Positions 23,166-37,293 are shown, numbered from the stretch's first letter. The stretch: DNA of 64,000 nt from Trichobilharzia szidati (GCA_944472155.2 OX235279.1:116242110-116306109), one strand, 5' to 3'. Made by a program: numbers and translations. The notes: a model not told the origin generated them from the letters alone.

Positions 23166-24839
23166 AGTAGAAATGTATGTATATTTGGATAGTATTTTGT
23201 AAGACGCAGATTATCTAAAAATTGTGATTTATTTGCACAATACATTTCGACCAATCTGATCACACATTTATTTGTCAAGTCAATTTATATCTGATAATCT
23301 CTGTCTTCTTATAACACTATCCAGATGTTAGATATAGTAAACCTTTCCGCAATAGCCATTCTTCTTTATTTATAGCCTGATATCAAATTTTACGATGGTT
23401 GTAGAAGCGAATTGTTGATGTTCTTGCTAGATGTGGCGCAATTACCTTTATGCTATCAATGCTTTCCAATTTTTTAACTTTAATTATTAAGTTTTTTTCT
23501 GCAGAGAACATTTTTAAATATGGTTTCTCAATCTCCCTTTGGACAGACATTTATTGATTTTAGCGTAACAGATTTTTCGAGGTTATTTCAGTATTTTAAA
23601 TGGAAAACTGGGAGATGAATGCACTGTGTGACATAAGCCACACCAGTGATTGAGTTTTTATGATAATTGCAGTGTTGCATAAGCTACGACTTGTTTGATA
23701 ATATCACAGTTTTATGAAATAAGGTCATATAAATTAGTGAATTTAACGGAAAATTTAGTGAAACACTGGAGAAACAATGGCTGAACTGATATCAATGTCT
23801 CTTTTTCAAAACAATAGTGCAATATGGTAAATAGAACAAATAAGTATTATATTCAACTTTATAAAAAAAAATAATAAAAGCTTACACAAAATGCTCTTGG
23901 TTGGTTTCGAACAACTGACATCATAATACTAAATATCCGTTACTGTGATATTTAAATTCTTCACCATTTGTATGCTGACCTTTATGGGAAGAAATAATTG
24001 GTTAATGGTTGACCTATAAATATCGACCAACTAAATCTCTCAGCGAACACGTGAATACAGATATGTTCATAACTTCACACTCATTTAAATTATTACTCCT
24101 CTAAAATTATCACTAAAGATGTGTGAAAAAAAGGTGAAATCAACCAATTCAGAAAAAAAAGATCATTAGTGAAAGTGGTTTGAGAAGATATTAGTTTTCG
24201 CTGTAATGACTAGCTGAGTTTCAATAAACCTGACTATATATGTCTCTTGATAAATTAATCACTAACGAAAAATTATATACAACTGGTATAAATATTTCTT
24301 ACTTTTCCTTCAGAAATAGAAATTACATTTACGAACAGTGATTTGATTTTGGTGAGGAACACTGATATATGGGAGTGGATAAAATGAACTTATTATTAGA
24401 ATAATATCAAATATGCTTAGATTTATGGATGGCTCCCTTGCTATCGTCTTTTGAATACAGGTTTCGACATCTTTTGAAGCGTAATCTTCAGTTAATTTTA
24501 CCTTTCCATTTGAATTTCAAGTCTGGACAGAAGACTTATTATTTCGGAAATATTAGCAGGGAAAAAAGTGTTTTTCTTACAGCTTTGGAATAATAAACTC
24601 TCCACTGATTCACTATCAGAGCCGTTCCTTAATGTCAGATATTTGATCCTTAGCACTGAGGCAGCGAAGACAACTATTGATTAAAGTCTACAGAAGCCCA
24701 TGAGAGATGATTTAAGTAATGCCCTTGCCAAGTTTCTGAACTACCTGAAAGCACTGACTTGATATCAGCACTGAAAACTAGATTCTTGTTTATTGTGCTA
24801 AGTGATGTTTATATACAAACAAGACTGAATTCAATGTAA
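23166..24839. other. No recognisable gene
   Basis: AT-rich. A segment at about 24450-24520 reads on the minus strand as CTGAAGATTACG followed by GTCGAAACC. This is reminiscent of a Penelope-like tail but too degenerate to annotate. Nothing else was recognised, including a first exon for PLAC8-2. Confidence 0.35.
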
Positions 24840-25145
24840 TAAACGCCTGTCTTGCTATCCCAGTCCTGTCCAGGCTGGGTATGATATCATCACACGGTGC
24901 CACCTGTAGCTGAAACGACTCTGTAGAGTGACGAACTTCAGAGAAGTAACTTCTTTTACATTTGTATTAACGGTGACTGCTACTTTTTGTCGGGTATCTT
25001 CATCTCCTCTGTCTTCTTTATGCCCACTTGAAGTTCATGCTTCACTGCCTCTTCTTTCAGTTTTTAGTTTTCTCATATATGTCTTTGAGTTTGTGCTCAG
25101 TGAGACATAAATCATTCACAAAATCCAGTTTTTCCGGGGTTATGT
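24840..25145 (-). mobile_element. RTE-clade LINE fragment, post-palm region
   Basis: Minus-strand match to the segment between the RT palm and the 3' end. It includes the reversed GACATAAATCATTCACAAA block (which codes for the FxDDLCLMS region) and the GTAGCTGAAACGACTCTG block. Short and degenerate, with no open frame. Confidence 0.6.
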
Positions 25146-25419
25146 TCTTGATTTTGAATGTGGTTCCACGCAGCTTGCCTGGCTGACGTTGCTTAATGTC
25201 TCCGGCTTTACCGTGATGACAGAAGTGATGTTGTCCTTTGAGGCTTCGTCACCTAATCTCTCAGTGTCTTATTTGAATTTCCATGCCACGTCATCTTTGA
25301 ATGCCTTCAACATCTTTTAAAGGGTTACATGAATAAATCTGCCCCCTATTTTGAGCTTGTTTCTGATAGCCAGCCTCTCTCATTTCTCATATATGTATAT
25401 ATATATATATATATGTTTT

Positions 25420-25530
25420 GGATAGTCTCTAGCGATTGGTTGTTCCTTTCCAGAGTGTGGTCACTAGCCTCACACGCAACCTTCTTTCTTTATCCCGGCT
25501 TAAGAGCGGCCTGTAAACCAGGCCAAACTT
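25420..25530 (-). mobile_element. SINE fragment (family B)
   Basis: It shares GGTCACTAGCCTCACACGCAACCTTC and the following CCCGGCTTA block with the minus-strand SINE at 53221-53447. Only the middle, RTE-like part is present; the tRNA-like head is missing. Confidence 0.55.
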
Positions 25531-25636
25531 TAAATGTGATAAGAGCTAATTAGCTTATAAAACAACTCACTTTCAAGAGTTAGTTTGTTTCAATTCCGTT
25601 AGAGAACTATTGAAAACTAAGGAGTACTGAGCAGCT

Positions 25637-25770
25637 GTTTCGCGAATTGGTAGAAGTTAGAATTCATCGACCTTTGAATTGGGTCCCAGTATCTGAATGG
25701 TTTACGAGCTGGCTTTGTAACTATAAGGCCATTAGCTCGAACCCCCTTGGTGCCTACTGTAGATGCGTTT
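25637..25770 (+). mobile_element. tRNA-derived SINE head (family C), degenerate
   Basis: Plus-strand sequence GAATTGG.AGAAGTTAGAATTCAT..GGGTCCCAGT..TTTACGAGCT...CTTTGTAAC parallels, in inverted orientation, the 26803-27146 SINE. The B-box equivalent is decayed (AGCTCGAACCC). A short inverted piece of the same family (GGAGTACTGAGCAGCTGTTTCG) precedes it at 25612-25636. Confidence 0.6.
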
Positions 25771-26747
25771 CAGCTAGGGGCAAATGACTGTTCAGCCCTC
25801 CTTAGTTTAAAGTGGTTCCTCAACTGATATTAATCCCTTGTCAGAGTTGAAACTCATCATTTATCTGCTCAAAATTATTTCCACGAAACCTTTGGTAATT
25901 CGGGAGGAAATTAGTTAGATATGCCATACATTCATTTAAAAGTCATTGATGTTTTTGGATTCTGTTAATTGTTCTTTAGGTAATGAATTCAATCAAAATG
26001 CAATACATATTATCTGTAAAACGGAGCCTAAATATCACGCATTGGAATAAAGTAGTGCAGAACATTACACAGTGGTACCAATCAACTCAATGAAGGCTAT
26101 ATATATATATATATATATATATACACTCCCTCCCTGAGGGAACCTTTGCGTCTGTGCGTCAGTGTTGGGATGATAATCTTATGAAAATTATCGCAGATCT
26201 CCACACGCTGAAAACTGACATGGTGTAAATTTTTCTTTATTTGCAAATTACTTTAACAACTGGCCATTCAAAACACTCAGAAGAAAAAAACAAGAGAATC
26301 TAAAGATTAGTACATGACCTCAATTATTGGCCTGCACTTTCAGGGGTGGTCGATAATTTTATTTTAACCACGTATAACTCCTTTCAGAACCAAATAAACT
26401 CACTTCACTTAACATTAGTGACTGACGGATACCTGTTATCTGGAATGCATAACTCATGTATAATCAGTGAATATTCACAGGTCCAAAGATTGTCTCCATA
26501 TTAGATAGCCTTATTTAATACCACACACAGGGATACAGTAATAATAAATAGATGATATTCCCACTGAAATCTACTGCTTATAGTCATATCAGTCGTCAAT
26601 CTCAGATCAAATTATCTAAAACGAATTACATTCTGTGAAAATGACCAAATTCTACCCGGAACTTGATAACCACTGATTGTCTGTTTCCAATTATCTAATA
26701 TTGCACAGCTGACCTGATGTTCTCTGCCGATCTCTAAACGGAAACAA

Positions 26748-27200
26748 ATGATATTCAAGTGTTGGTTTGTAGGGATTTGATTGGTTACAGGATTTTCATC
26801 ATGAGCTGACATTAGTTAGAGAACCATTGGAAAACCTGGGAGTACTGGACAGCTGTTTCGTCCTAGTTTGGGACTCTTCATCAGTATGCACCCACCAGGA
26901 TTCGAACTCAGGACCTTCTGGTTACAAGGTGAGCTCGTATACCGTTAAGCCACTGGGACCCGATCCAATGGTCCATGAATTCTAACTTCTGCCAATTCAC
27001 CACATAGCGCGACCCCTAGCCAATGTCTTCGGCGAGTATTTGTCCTCACGCCCGACCTGCTGCACCCTACTGGTCACAACTTCTCACTAGAACCTCAGGT
27101 AACTACCTACCTGAATAGGGCACGTCGCTAGTGAGCATCTCATTGATATTCAAGTGTTGGTTTGTAGGGATTTGATTGGTTACAGGATTTCATCATGAAA
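26748..27200 (-). mobile_element. tRNA-derived SINE (family C) bracketed by about 54-bp direct repeats
   Basis: On the minus strand the head reads GTGGCTTAACGGTATACGAG (A-box-like) and GAGTTCGAATCC (B box), about 35 bp apart. The body continues to a tail near 26803. A block that includes GTGTTGGTTTGTAGGGATT occurs at 26748-26802 and again at 27147-27199, differing by a single T. It could be a long target duplication or a second copy of the tail; a similar tail follows the related copy at 50185-50340. Confidence 0.7.
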
Positions 27201-28583
27201 TGATATGTTATCAAAACGTCTGGCTGCTTCACATCCTTAACTTTCACTAGTCATGTTTCATATTAGTGATGCATTATGTAGCGTGGTGGACACGTATTTT
27301 GATCGCCTTAGTGCTGATGATAAAAATAATTATCGACCATCTATTATGTTAGTTCTGGGGAAACATCTGAAGCAAATAAAGCAGTTAAAACATTCATCCC
27401 GTTTACTTCCTACCATCAAAATGCCTGTAAATGGATGATTTTTATTTGGTCAACATGGAATTTATGTTAGGTAGACGTTTTCTACAGAACAGAATGTTAA
27501 GATGACTGGGAGTTTTTTCATCGCTCACAGAATCCCTGGGCTGTTTTTCCTAGTAGCACATTTCCAATCATCTTCAGTCTGATCACAAACCATTCCTTAC
27601 ACTTATTACGAAGTCCTTTTGTCTGGAGATAATTTGGCAACTCGTGTTCCTCTTCATATTTGAAGTTCGCTGCAGGTTATGTTTTAGGGTCGAATGGTTA
27701 AAATAAGTCAGTCAAAATCCTTGTCTTTGGCTGAATATTTGCTCTAGGTTTCTCGGCTAAATAGTTACAGATGCACACGTGTATGGACTAACGAATGGTC
27801 AGAAGTTCCGTGGATGTTCCAGACGAAATGTCAATTTTTCATCAGTTTACTTTCTTCGATAACCTATAGCCCATCTGTGACCATCCTGCCTTTAAGTGAG
27901 ATAGTGTTCCTGCTTACATTTCAAGTTGACGTCCACCAGGGTTAGATGTTGAATCAATGAAACTGTAGAAAACGATCACCGTTGCCAAAACTTAGCATAA
28001 GATCACATAGGTTACCCCATTATCATTTTCCAGCTCGCTCAGCTCCCCCAGTTGAGTATTAGGCTCATCTGCTAACACTCCTACTTCAGAATATTTACCT
28101 TTTCGTAGTATACTGGACATCTGATAAAAATCATTCTTTTCCCCGTCAAAGTGCGTAATTAGACAAAGATTATGAGAAGTGTATGATTATAACAGTTTTA
28201 TGTATGCTAACGCATCGACTAAAGAAGGGATAACATGGGTAAATTCCCACCAGACTGTAGTGCGGCATTGCATTTTGTGCCCCGAAATGTTGTACAATCT
28301 ATAAGTAAACAAGCGAGTTCCCATTACCTAGACACAGAATGTTCTGTCAGTCAGTTACAATAAAATCCTGTGTATTCTCATCAAGGCCGCCATTACTCAT
28401 GAGCAGAACGCATAAATAATTTCATAATATCAAAACATTTACATAAAATTTCTTTATTGACTTTAGGTATTCATTTTTACGCAGATGTTTTAACTAATTT
28501 CACTCATAGTTCAGTTCAGCTCTTCATATGCATCTGTACATTTTATCATAAGTAATATGTTTCTTTGCAGAGTACGTGATTAT
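27201..28583. other. No recognisable gene
   Basis: The region between the SINE and PLAC8-3. No repeat family or conserved protein motif was recognised. The 61-codon frame at 27253-27438 has no features I can interpret. Confidence 0.35.
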
Positions 28584-31500
28584 TCACAGTGCTAAACCAA
28601 TAGACTTCACATAATTTATATCACGCTTCAGCTGGCACATCATTAGAGGACAACAGAAACAGCTAACGCAGTAATCATCCGCCAGATTACCCTGCAAGTG
28701 AAAAGGTGTATAGTTAACAAAAATAAAGTGAATTAGTTACTTTTTAAAAGTGCTGTAGTAGAATGACGTTTGAAGAAACCAAGTGATCTCATTGAAGTTT
28801 CAACTTTCTACTCAATGCAGACATAGATTCAAAGAAATAACACGTTACGATCATATGTAAAATCCATGGAAATGAACATAGCAAGGCGGCAATTAAAAAA
28901 CCTTTTCTTAACACATGCCACGGAAAACCACTTCAACCACTAATTTTGTTTTAACGAAACTACTACAATCAAAACTATTCTGCAAACTACTTAGTTCAGT
29001 TGTGTAAAAACGGGTTTGCATTGCCATGTGAATTTGTTGGTTATTCTCCTAAAAAATGGAGACCAGAAGTTCCATGTATATCATTTGTTGTGTTCCCACA
29101 GTTTATGAGTTGAGCACAGCCAGTTAACTGTAGATGGCAGATGTCACGAAAGCATTTACTGACACATCCAAAAATGGTAAATCTAAAACATTTTGGTGAG
29201 TGTGTGTGACTCCTCTTGTGCTAAGATATTGTTTGGTGAAAATCTATACTTGAAAAATAAAGCATCCAGTTCTTAAAAATTCCCAACTGACAAAATAGTT
29301 AGTAATGGAGGGAAAAAAGACTTCCAAATATGACAATCGGAACTTCGCCTTATTTTATTGCTTTAGTGCTAATACACGGTGTACTCGGATATTTTAGGCT
29401 GTTGTCTTGTCAGTTGCCAGGATTGAAGTCCTAGGATTTCAGTCCACTAACTGCAGTGGTGAGGTTTATTTCTTTTCTTAATCACCTTTATCTTAATTCA
29501 GCTTGATATTCTTGTCGAAAAATTGATCACCCACATTGCTGTATCTACAGTTGATGTAGATGGTTGGACGCGATCGGCAGGAAGCCTTGGACCTAGATTT
29601 CCTGCCAATTGCCTCCAACCGTCTAATATCATCAAATCAGTGTGCACTGTGATAGCGAGCTACCTAAAATGGTGACCACATTGCAAACCTAACTGATAGA
29701 ATTCAGTCTGCACCGAAGAAAAGACTACACACATCACACTAGTTGATGTAGCTTTGCCATAAACCTTATCACTTTTCGTGTTATTCTTCTCTTCCAACAA
29801 TATTTTGAATGATTTAATCTGAATGGTTTTTGATTCCCTGCAAGCAGCAATAGACGCCCTAGACTGTTTTTGAATTACAACCTTTGGATGTTTCAATATA
29901 TGTCTCTGTAAGATCTGCCACTTATTATTGATTAGTTACGCACAGCTTATAAATCGTGTAAATTGCATAAGTGATATATATATATATATATTATGCATGT
30001 TGAGCCACTGACCGACAAATCTGCTCTGAAGGCTGAAGCTTTCGGTTTTGACTTTTATGTCGTTCAAAACTGAATAACAATTACAAGCAGTGATTTATGC
30101 TTATGAATTTCACCGGTCTACTGATCACATGATAAGTGTGTTGCAGATCATAGAATAAAAGATTTCCAAATAGCAAATTTCAACCAGCTAATAAATAACA
30201 AAAAATGACCGTTTCAACTCAGAAATACATACCACAATATGATGCTTCATACGATGCTTAATACGAAGTTTCAACGGTCCAGATCCAATCACTGGAAGCC
30301 AACAGGCCTCACCCATTATATCGTATAAGTAGCATAAATAGCATGGTAGACAAAATGTTGTCATATAGCCTATAAGTTAAATTGTAAAGTAACCTTATGA
30401 TATCAACAAAAAGATTAGTAAAGTAAATTACGCAAATGTTGCATTATTTACCATATAGATTCAATTTTCTTTACAACTTTTAATGCTTTAGTCTTCATAA
30501 TACAGAATATAAAGAATCCTCTTGACTAAACTTCCGAATGCACTGACTTGCAACATTTCCAAGTGAATCTTTTACTAAATAAAGATTGTTGGCTGTGCGA
30601 ATAAACAGATCCTTACGGAATAGAAATTTCATGTTCCACCAGAAAGATCAGATGCTTTCTTCAGAGGATAGAGGCACTAAATGTGAAAATAATCATTCAG
30701 GTATCAAAGCATTTTTTAATATTTTTGATGCCTGAAGCTATGATGATAACAAAAGCTAGAATTTATTCATCATTACTGATAGAATAGGTAGGTAACTGTC
30801 GTCATAACTGTAAAGAAATGTGATATTGGTTTGCTTTTTCTTAAAAAAATGAGAAACTGTTGGAATTTCACTAATGATTAGATTAAAAGTAAACAAACAC
30901 AAAGCTTTTCTTTATAGTCTAGACTGCATAATGACCGATATTAATAGAAGTTTCATGAACTTGATTACAAGCTGTCTGTTTTTGTTTGCCGTGAATATTC
31001 TATGCAAGAAGGTGATTCTCTTTATCCGCTCGTATGAATAAAGGCAGTGTTCTGAAAACTATTTTCACGAACAAAATGTCAAGAAATATGTGAATAGCTC
31101 ATTGAAAACCTGTAGTGGGAATGTTGTTTACGTACGTATTGTACGTTCATTTATTTTATTTTCATTATAAAACTAAACCCTTCTTCGTGAACTAAAAAAA
31201 CTCCAGTCATTAGATGATACTCTAATATTCAGAGTATCTAAACGCAATTCTGAAATGTATTACTATGTGAAAAAAAAAGAACATGGATTGGAAACCTTTC
31301 TCATTATTTAACAAATTAAAGTATTCTAATAAGAACTTTTTATTTATTCTACAACCATTGTGAAATTGGTTGATTATTCACCTATCATAAAAGGTTTTTG
31401 TCTTTCTGTTTTCATTTGGTCGAAATATGTATTTTTTAATTGATTTGCCAGTGATACCACATTCCTTGAAATGAATCATAATTTTAATGCATTACCATCA

Positions 31501-32419
31501 GTGACTGTGAAACCTTCATTAAATACTACATTTCCAAATCCACACACTTTGTTAACACTGCCATTATTATGGTATTAAATGTGTTTTTAAAAAGATAATA
31601 TGGTGTACTAACGGTGATACAGTGCTCTTTGACAAATCAAGAAGGCTAATGAACTAAATGTATGTAAAAACAAATTCATTTTTGCGCAAATAGCACTTTT
31701 TCCTAAAAAAAAAATAAAGCGGCTAAATTCAGGTAGTGCTTTTTCTTAAAATTTTATGAGTGCTGGTACTCAGTAAAGAAAGCCTATTTGTGAAAATTGT
31801 ACAAATAAAACAGATCTTCCTACTGACGCCTATAATCTTTTGTCGTGTGTAAAAGTTTTTATTTTATTTGCATTTCTTTGACTTCTGAGCGGAATATAGT
31901 GTTTCGAACTTTTGAAGTGTCCGTAACGATGATCTTGTTTTTATGGCCAACATTCCCTGTTTTACGACTAGTAAACCAGACGAGATTTATTGGTGCATCG
32001 ACCAGGAATCGAAGAAGACCTTCTATATGACTGGCGAGCATTCTAACACTGAACAACAAGTGTACCTTACTTTTCATTGAACGAATGCTCAAGCTGTTAT
32101 TTCAGGGTGAAATTCTTACTTTTCAGAATAAATAAAATGGTGTTCTTTCAATAGAACTTGTTAATCTGAAGGGTGTCATTTAAAGCATAACTTCACCATT
32201 ATCATTATTAATTGAAATAAAAGCTTTATTCACGTTCATTCATCAACTTGAAATCAACAGAATAGAATTTAGCACTTGGGTAGAATATGATTCCTCAACA
32301 GAACATACATATATATATATAGCAGTTTGTTTCAAAATTCAACTTTCAAACTTACACGAGTTCATATCATCGAAACAATTACATATACCACTACTCCACT
32401 CTCTTGTTACTGGAAGTGA
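28584..32419 (-). CDS. PLAC8-3: PLAC8-family cysteine-rich protein (three exons seen, first exon missing)
   Basis: On the minus strand the exons are 32419-32356 (64 bp), 30369-30233 (137 bp) and 28691-28584 (108 bp, stop TGA). Exon 2 encodes SLPVTREWSSGICNCFDDMN and ends in a split Cys codon. Exon 3 encodes YMTTFCLPCYLCYLYDIMGE and ACWLPVIGSGPLKLRIKHR. Exon 4 encodes NLADDYCVSCFCCPLMMCQL and KRDINYVKSIGLAL. Splice sites are TTTTCAG/GTAAGT, TTATAG/GTATGT and TGCAG. Phases are 0, 1 and 0. All family cysteines are retained. It is closest by eye to PLAC8-4 (shared ADDYC, CCPLMMCQL, GEACWLP), which lies next to it on the opposite strand. The first exon is expected above 32419 and was not recognised. 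A small membrane-associated protein of unknown role. Confidence 0.88.
29562..29742 (-). repeat. Dispersed repeat with internal hairpin, inside PLAC8-3 intron
   Basis: The inverted match of the 7722-7905 repeat. In addition, 29562-29620 is itself a hairpin: GGTTGGACGCGATCGGCAGG pairs with CCTGCCAATTGCCTCCAACC, with a few mismatches. Non-coding; family unrecognised. Confidence 0.7.
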
Positions 32420-35400
32420 CTGAAAAAGAAAAGAAAGATTTTTCTGACTTAATAAATCATGTAAAATAGTTTTGTCACGTTTAGAAACTGACATGGTATA
32501 TGTTTAAAATGTAGTGGTAGGTAAAAGTTGGCTCCTAGATGGAAATGTACGGTTATACTCTGGAAAAGGCTACTGCTACTCAACCGTTCTTTTTTTCTTT
32601 GAATTAAGCGTAGCATAGGCTTTCTCCTAAAGTATACAGTTTTGAAAGCTTTCAGTTCTGCACAAGACTTCACGCTGTTTCTTCTGACCATGCAACAGCT
32701 GTGTACTTGACAATTAGTTATCTTAGAATCACCTTTTTTTAGATTTTACTTCAGTAACTTTGTCCTGAAGCAGTTTCAGTGCTTTATACAGTATTCATTT
32801 CTTCTTCTCCATTTCATTATCTGTTACTTGAGGTAGCAGTATAAGGCAACACGGATCACTGTGTATTAATGATGAGTCTCATAATCTCTGACTGCCTACT
32901 TGTTCAAAAGCTATTCTGAATGCAGATAAAACAACTTATCAGAAATTGAATACAGAATATTGCAAAGGTAAAGCTTTACATGCATTCAGCTTAACGCAGA
33001 CTGATTCTGTTACTCCAAGATGAAAAGAAATGTTTTAAATTATTCATTTAGTGACAATAAATTCTAATTAGTTATTTGATAAATGAGGAAAATAAAACCC
33101 TTCTGTAGTTATGTGATGCTTCAAAAGACTTGCTTACATGAACACCTAACAAACACGCCTATTTCTTAGTGCATATTGGCTACATTCGACAATATGATTT
33201 TACTGTAAAAAATCTCTCTGGATTATCCCAGATTATTTGTTAAAAGTAAATAAATCAATTCATAAATTATTCTTACAAACACAATAAATACAACAGAAAA
33301 TAATGATAAGAGACATCGCCTCTGTGTAACAAAAGTTTCAAATTATGCACTTACTAAACGATTATGACTGAAGCAACCCCATAGAACTACAAATGACCCT
33401 AAGAATCCCTAGTAGATTTAAGGTGAAACATACCTCAGTGTACAGGAAACGTCTACCGTTTACTCAACAATTTACTGGAGGGTTAAAATCTATTTAGAGC
33501 ATTCTGTCTGAGATTAAGTTGTCCTTACATGAAACAAATCTTTACCGACAGACAGGAGTGAGTGCAATTGAAATCCCGTAGTAAATCCAAATAGACAGAT
33601 ATTTGTTTATAGTAAATCAAATGTTTTCTAAAACTAATTTCTTTTCCACTAGTGACGAAAAACTTTTGAAGTTTGACTATGCCTTTTGAAAGAATGAAAA
33701 TAATTTTGTGCATCATTGAATCCCAATTCGCTGATATCAAAGTTTTTATGGGAGGGTTTACCACAGGCATTAAAGGGTTACATTTATGTAAAATTCTTCA
33801 TGAAAAATTTCTTTTTATTCACCAGAAGATTTAAGGTGAGCAGTTGACATAGCACTGTTACATTTCATGTTTCTAAGTTAATTGACATAAGATATTTAGA
33901 TTGCAGCTTTTTGAAGATGCCATCATAATAAGTTGAGCGTGACTGAGTTTAGGTGAGGAAGAGATAGCTGATGAATTCAATAAATTTATGGTTGATTTTA
34001 TGAGAGATGGTGTTATTTAGTAACTTCCTAATTTCATAATATACTATTTGAATCTTACTAATGATGAGTATTTAATCAGACTTTATATGCATAAATTACA
34101 ATCATGGCATGCAATATTAGCCGTTTCCACAATAAATAAATCCAATTACTGCTTCTGTGATATATTTTTCAAACAATAACTTTAGTCGTTGAACTCACTC
34201 AAACATCACTTTTCAGATATGCCTACCTCAAACTTTCTCATTACCCGTTTTTAAACTTTGTTTGAAATTATAAACACTTGGGAATTATTTAAAAAAATGA
34301 TGCATTAAACAAACCGTTCGAGGTTGCTGTTGTATAACGGGGCTTGCCATCTGTTTTTAGAAAACTAGTAAATTTAAAAGTACCCGTAAGACATTTATTT
34401 GACGGATGCTTGACCTTGAGTGATATTGATTAAGTTGACAGAAATGGTTCATTGAATCTTAATATTACTGAATAAATGGTTTTAGGATAAAATATACTAA
34501 AGTGAAAATTATGTGTGCAGGAATATTTCGAGAAAATTGTCCTTATTAAGAGATAATGTCCTAAAAAACGTTTTGACATTTACGTGTATATGTATTTATG
34601 TATATTGAAGGGTATTAATCCTTAACGTTCCTATGTTATTCTGCTATTTGGAATAATCATCAACAACCCGTAGTTCATTTACTGACATTTTTTTTCTAGG
34701 ATATACTTATAACTACTCAGATAAATAATGCACCAAGGAAATGTTTTATACAAAATTAAGTTGCTTCGAAACGGAAATAATATCCTATAAATTAGGTGTT
34801 AGAATTATGATATCAAGCAAATCAAATATTATTTCCTGAATACTTATTTTTGCGTAAGAAAGCCACTGTGATGCATTTAGCAAACACCTGAGTCCATTCT
34901 ACATGTCGTCAGACCTCACAAATAATAAGGCAGAATTTGGCTGGTTTAAGTGATTTGACTGTCTGAATTGAAAAGAATCTTGTGTATCAGCGATGAACTG
35001 AAAAATACAAGATTTTTAATAAGGTTGGGTGCTTGTATTACTTAACATGGTCTGCAATCACTTCATGTCCCTCCCAGTTCAAATTTCTATGAATGATTTT
35101 TGTGTTTTACTAATTTAGCGTCTGGCTACTATTTAAGTTAATGTGTTTTATATTTAGAATTGCAGGACTGTTTATTACCACAGACTACTAAGACTTTATA
35201 AAATACTAAGAAAATAAAACTTATGATACTGAGATCATCTAGGCTTACACAAAATATCTGAAACATACTAACGGAACTCTTAGCTTTCAGTATAATTTTG
35301 TAGTGTCATAATAGCGAATAACCTTTCTTTCCATATAAGTATTTATAAGATACCTGGGTGAACAGCCAGTAATTATATACAAGAAACTATCAGTAAAACA

Positions 35401-37158
35401 TACATCAAAACAAATACAGACTGGTCAAAGTAGTAATGTTCGAAATACAAGAAGTTACTTATTACCGTTATGTATGCAAATCATGAAGGGTTGAAATACC
35501 AACAACCATTTTGGGTGAATTTTCCAAAAGGAAAAGGTATCCTTTTCCTTGTTCAGGTATTGCCATGATTAATAAAAAATTCCAAGTAATGATAAGGGAT
35601 TTAACTGCGCCAGAATAAGCATTTCTCATTAGGTTTCACATTGGATCCACATCATTTCATTGTCACTGAAAGTCAAAAGACACTGAGAGACTGTCTACTG
35701 CCTTATTGCAAGCACTAGAAAACCTGTAATCACCAAGTAAGACGACAATCATGTTAACGCTTGGTAAGTTTGACGTTACCCATTAAAACAAACGCTTCAG
35801 GTTCAACACGACCATAATATAAAGTGGAATATAGGTACTATCCGAGACATGACTACGTTTAAGGAAGTCCATTCACACTTTTTCCGACTTAAATTCTCAC
35901 CTAACATTTTGTGGCCTGCTTAAAACTTGGGATACCAAAAGATTCCATCTCTCTATTGCATATATTTTCTCTCGTTCGGTTTGTTTTAATCGATTAAGAT
36001 ATGACTTCTAATGGTATTATCGTTGACTCTAAACTATAGCAGCCCAAAACGAAACTACCTCTAGCAATCAATCAGATAAGTAAGAAGCAGAAGTGCACAA
36101 TTTGAAATCAACGTCTATATTCAATTAATGCAATGTTAAAAAGTGGTTAAATAGTATAATATTCTTGTATGTGTTCCAAGAAAGCCTCCCAGATCCTCAT
36201 AGGAGTCCTCACAGTCAGTTTAAACCAATTTCTGTAAATAAATTTGTCGCGGTCATCAATTCGTTCATTAGGTAGTTTCTTTTTGTGCTGCTATAGTTTA
36301 GAGTCACCATTATCTACTCTTGTGTGTATTTAAAATGTTTACAACTTTCTGTTTCTCAAGTTCTTACTAAACTTGAGGAAAGGCCTGACTGTGGTTGGCA
36401 GCCTGGGATAACTGTCCTTCAAATATGTCCTTGGTTATCACAATGTACTTCTGAAGGTTTTACAATTCATTTTCAGTTAGATATTGCGAATTTCTTGAAC
36501 GAGACAAAGGAGATATATCAGATTCATCTCAGAGACCAATTTGTCACAGGATATACTGTCATTCAATAATTTACGAAGGGAAAATATCATGTAATAAAGT
36601 CCTTTGAAAATTCCGTGTATTTTACAAATACCGTCCAGAATAAAGATCTTATTATTATTATTAAAAGAAGTAAATAACTAAAATTCAGTGACTTTGGATA
36701 TTTTGACTCCTCTGAAGGTCACCATTAGTTTGCCCATGATATTATACTTGCGGTTTACAATTTCACCCTAGTTTTTTTCTTTAAGACCATAAGTTATTCC
36801 CTTTTTTGTTACTTATCGGATGATATTTTGATGAAAAGTATGCGTGATCATCGCCTCATCAAAAACACTATATTTTTCCGCCATGATTAAAGTTAATCGA
36901 TTAAACATCTCAAGGTCAACCCTGACCAATGATATTTTCACTAAAAGTTGAAATCATTATAGATGTAGGAAATTCAAATAAATTTCATGCAAAACCGCAT
37001 AAAGCTGTGATGAAGCAATAACCAAAATTTATGGCAAGTAAGAACTTATTGGTTGTGAGACTTCAACCGAAGGCAGCTCAAGTGAGTTACTACTCTATAA
37101 TCGAGTGTAATCATATGCAGTGTCATCTGTCAACCACCCATTGGCAATTTAAATACAT
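32420..37158. other. No recognisable gene
   Basis: AT-rich sequence upstream of PLAC8-3, where its first exon might be expected. Short frames here (for example 32449-32691 minus and 36324-36569 plus) show no domain I recognise. No LINE, SINE or Penelope motif was seen. Confidence 0.35.
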
Positions 37159-37199
37159 ATTTGCAATTAAAAGTGTTCTCTGAGCTGGTTGGTTTAGTC

Positions 37200-37239
37200 G
37201 CGAAGCTTTCGTCGTCCTTCCGGACAACATCTTCAGCGC
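37200..37239 (-). ncRNA. Hammerhead-like ribozyme core, left arm of palindrome
   Basis: Read on the minus strand: GCG, CTGAAGA, T, then a 7-bp stem GTTGTCC/GGACGAC capped by GGAA, then GAA, AGCT, T, CGC. CTGAAGA and GAA match the hammerhead core (C-U-G-A-N-G-A .. G-A-A). GCG/CGC gives a short stem I. AGCT would be a tiny self-complementary stem III, as in Penelope-like and retrozyme hammerheads that act as dimers. One unpaired T at the base of stem II departs from the standard fold. Confidence 0.5.
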
Positions 37240-37293
37240 CATATTTAGCACAAAGTGATGAAATTTAAATCATTTCACTTTGTGTTAAATATG

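Noticed and set aside
24450..24520. CTGAAGA..GTCGAAAC on the minus strand as a hammerhead
   Set aside because: The intervening sequence does not form a stem II and no stem I is seen; at best an old Penelope-like tail.
31859..32092. 77-codon minus-strand frame (and an overlapping plus-strand frame)
   Set aside because: No recognisable domain, no splice context, and overlapping frames on both strands suggest chance or an old repeat.
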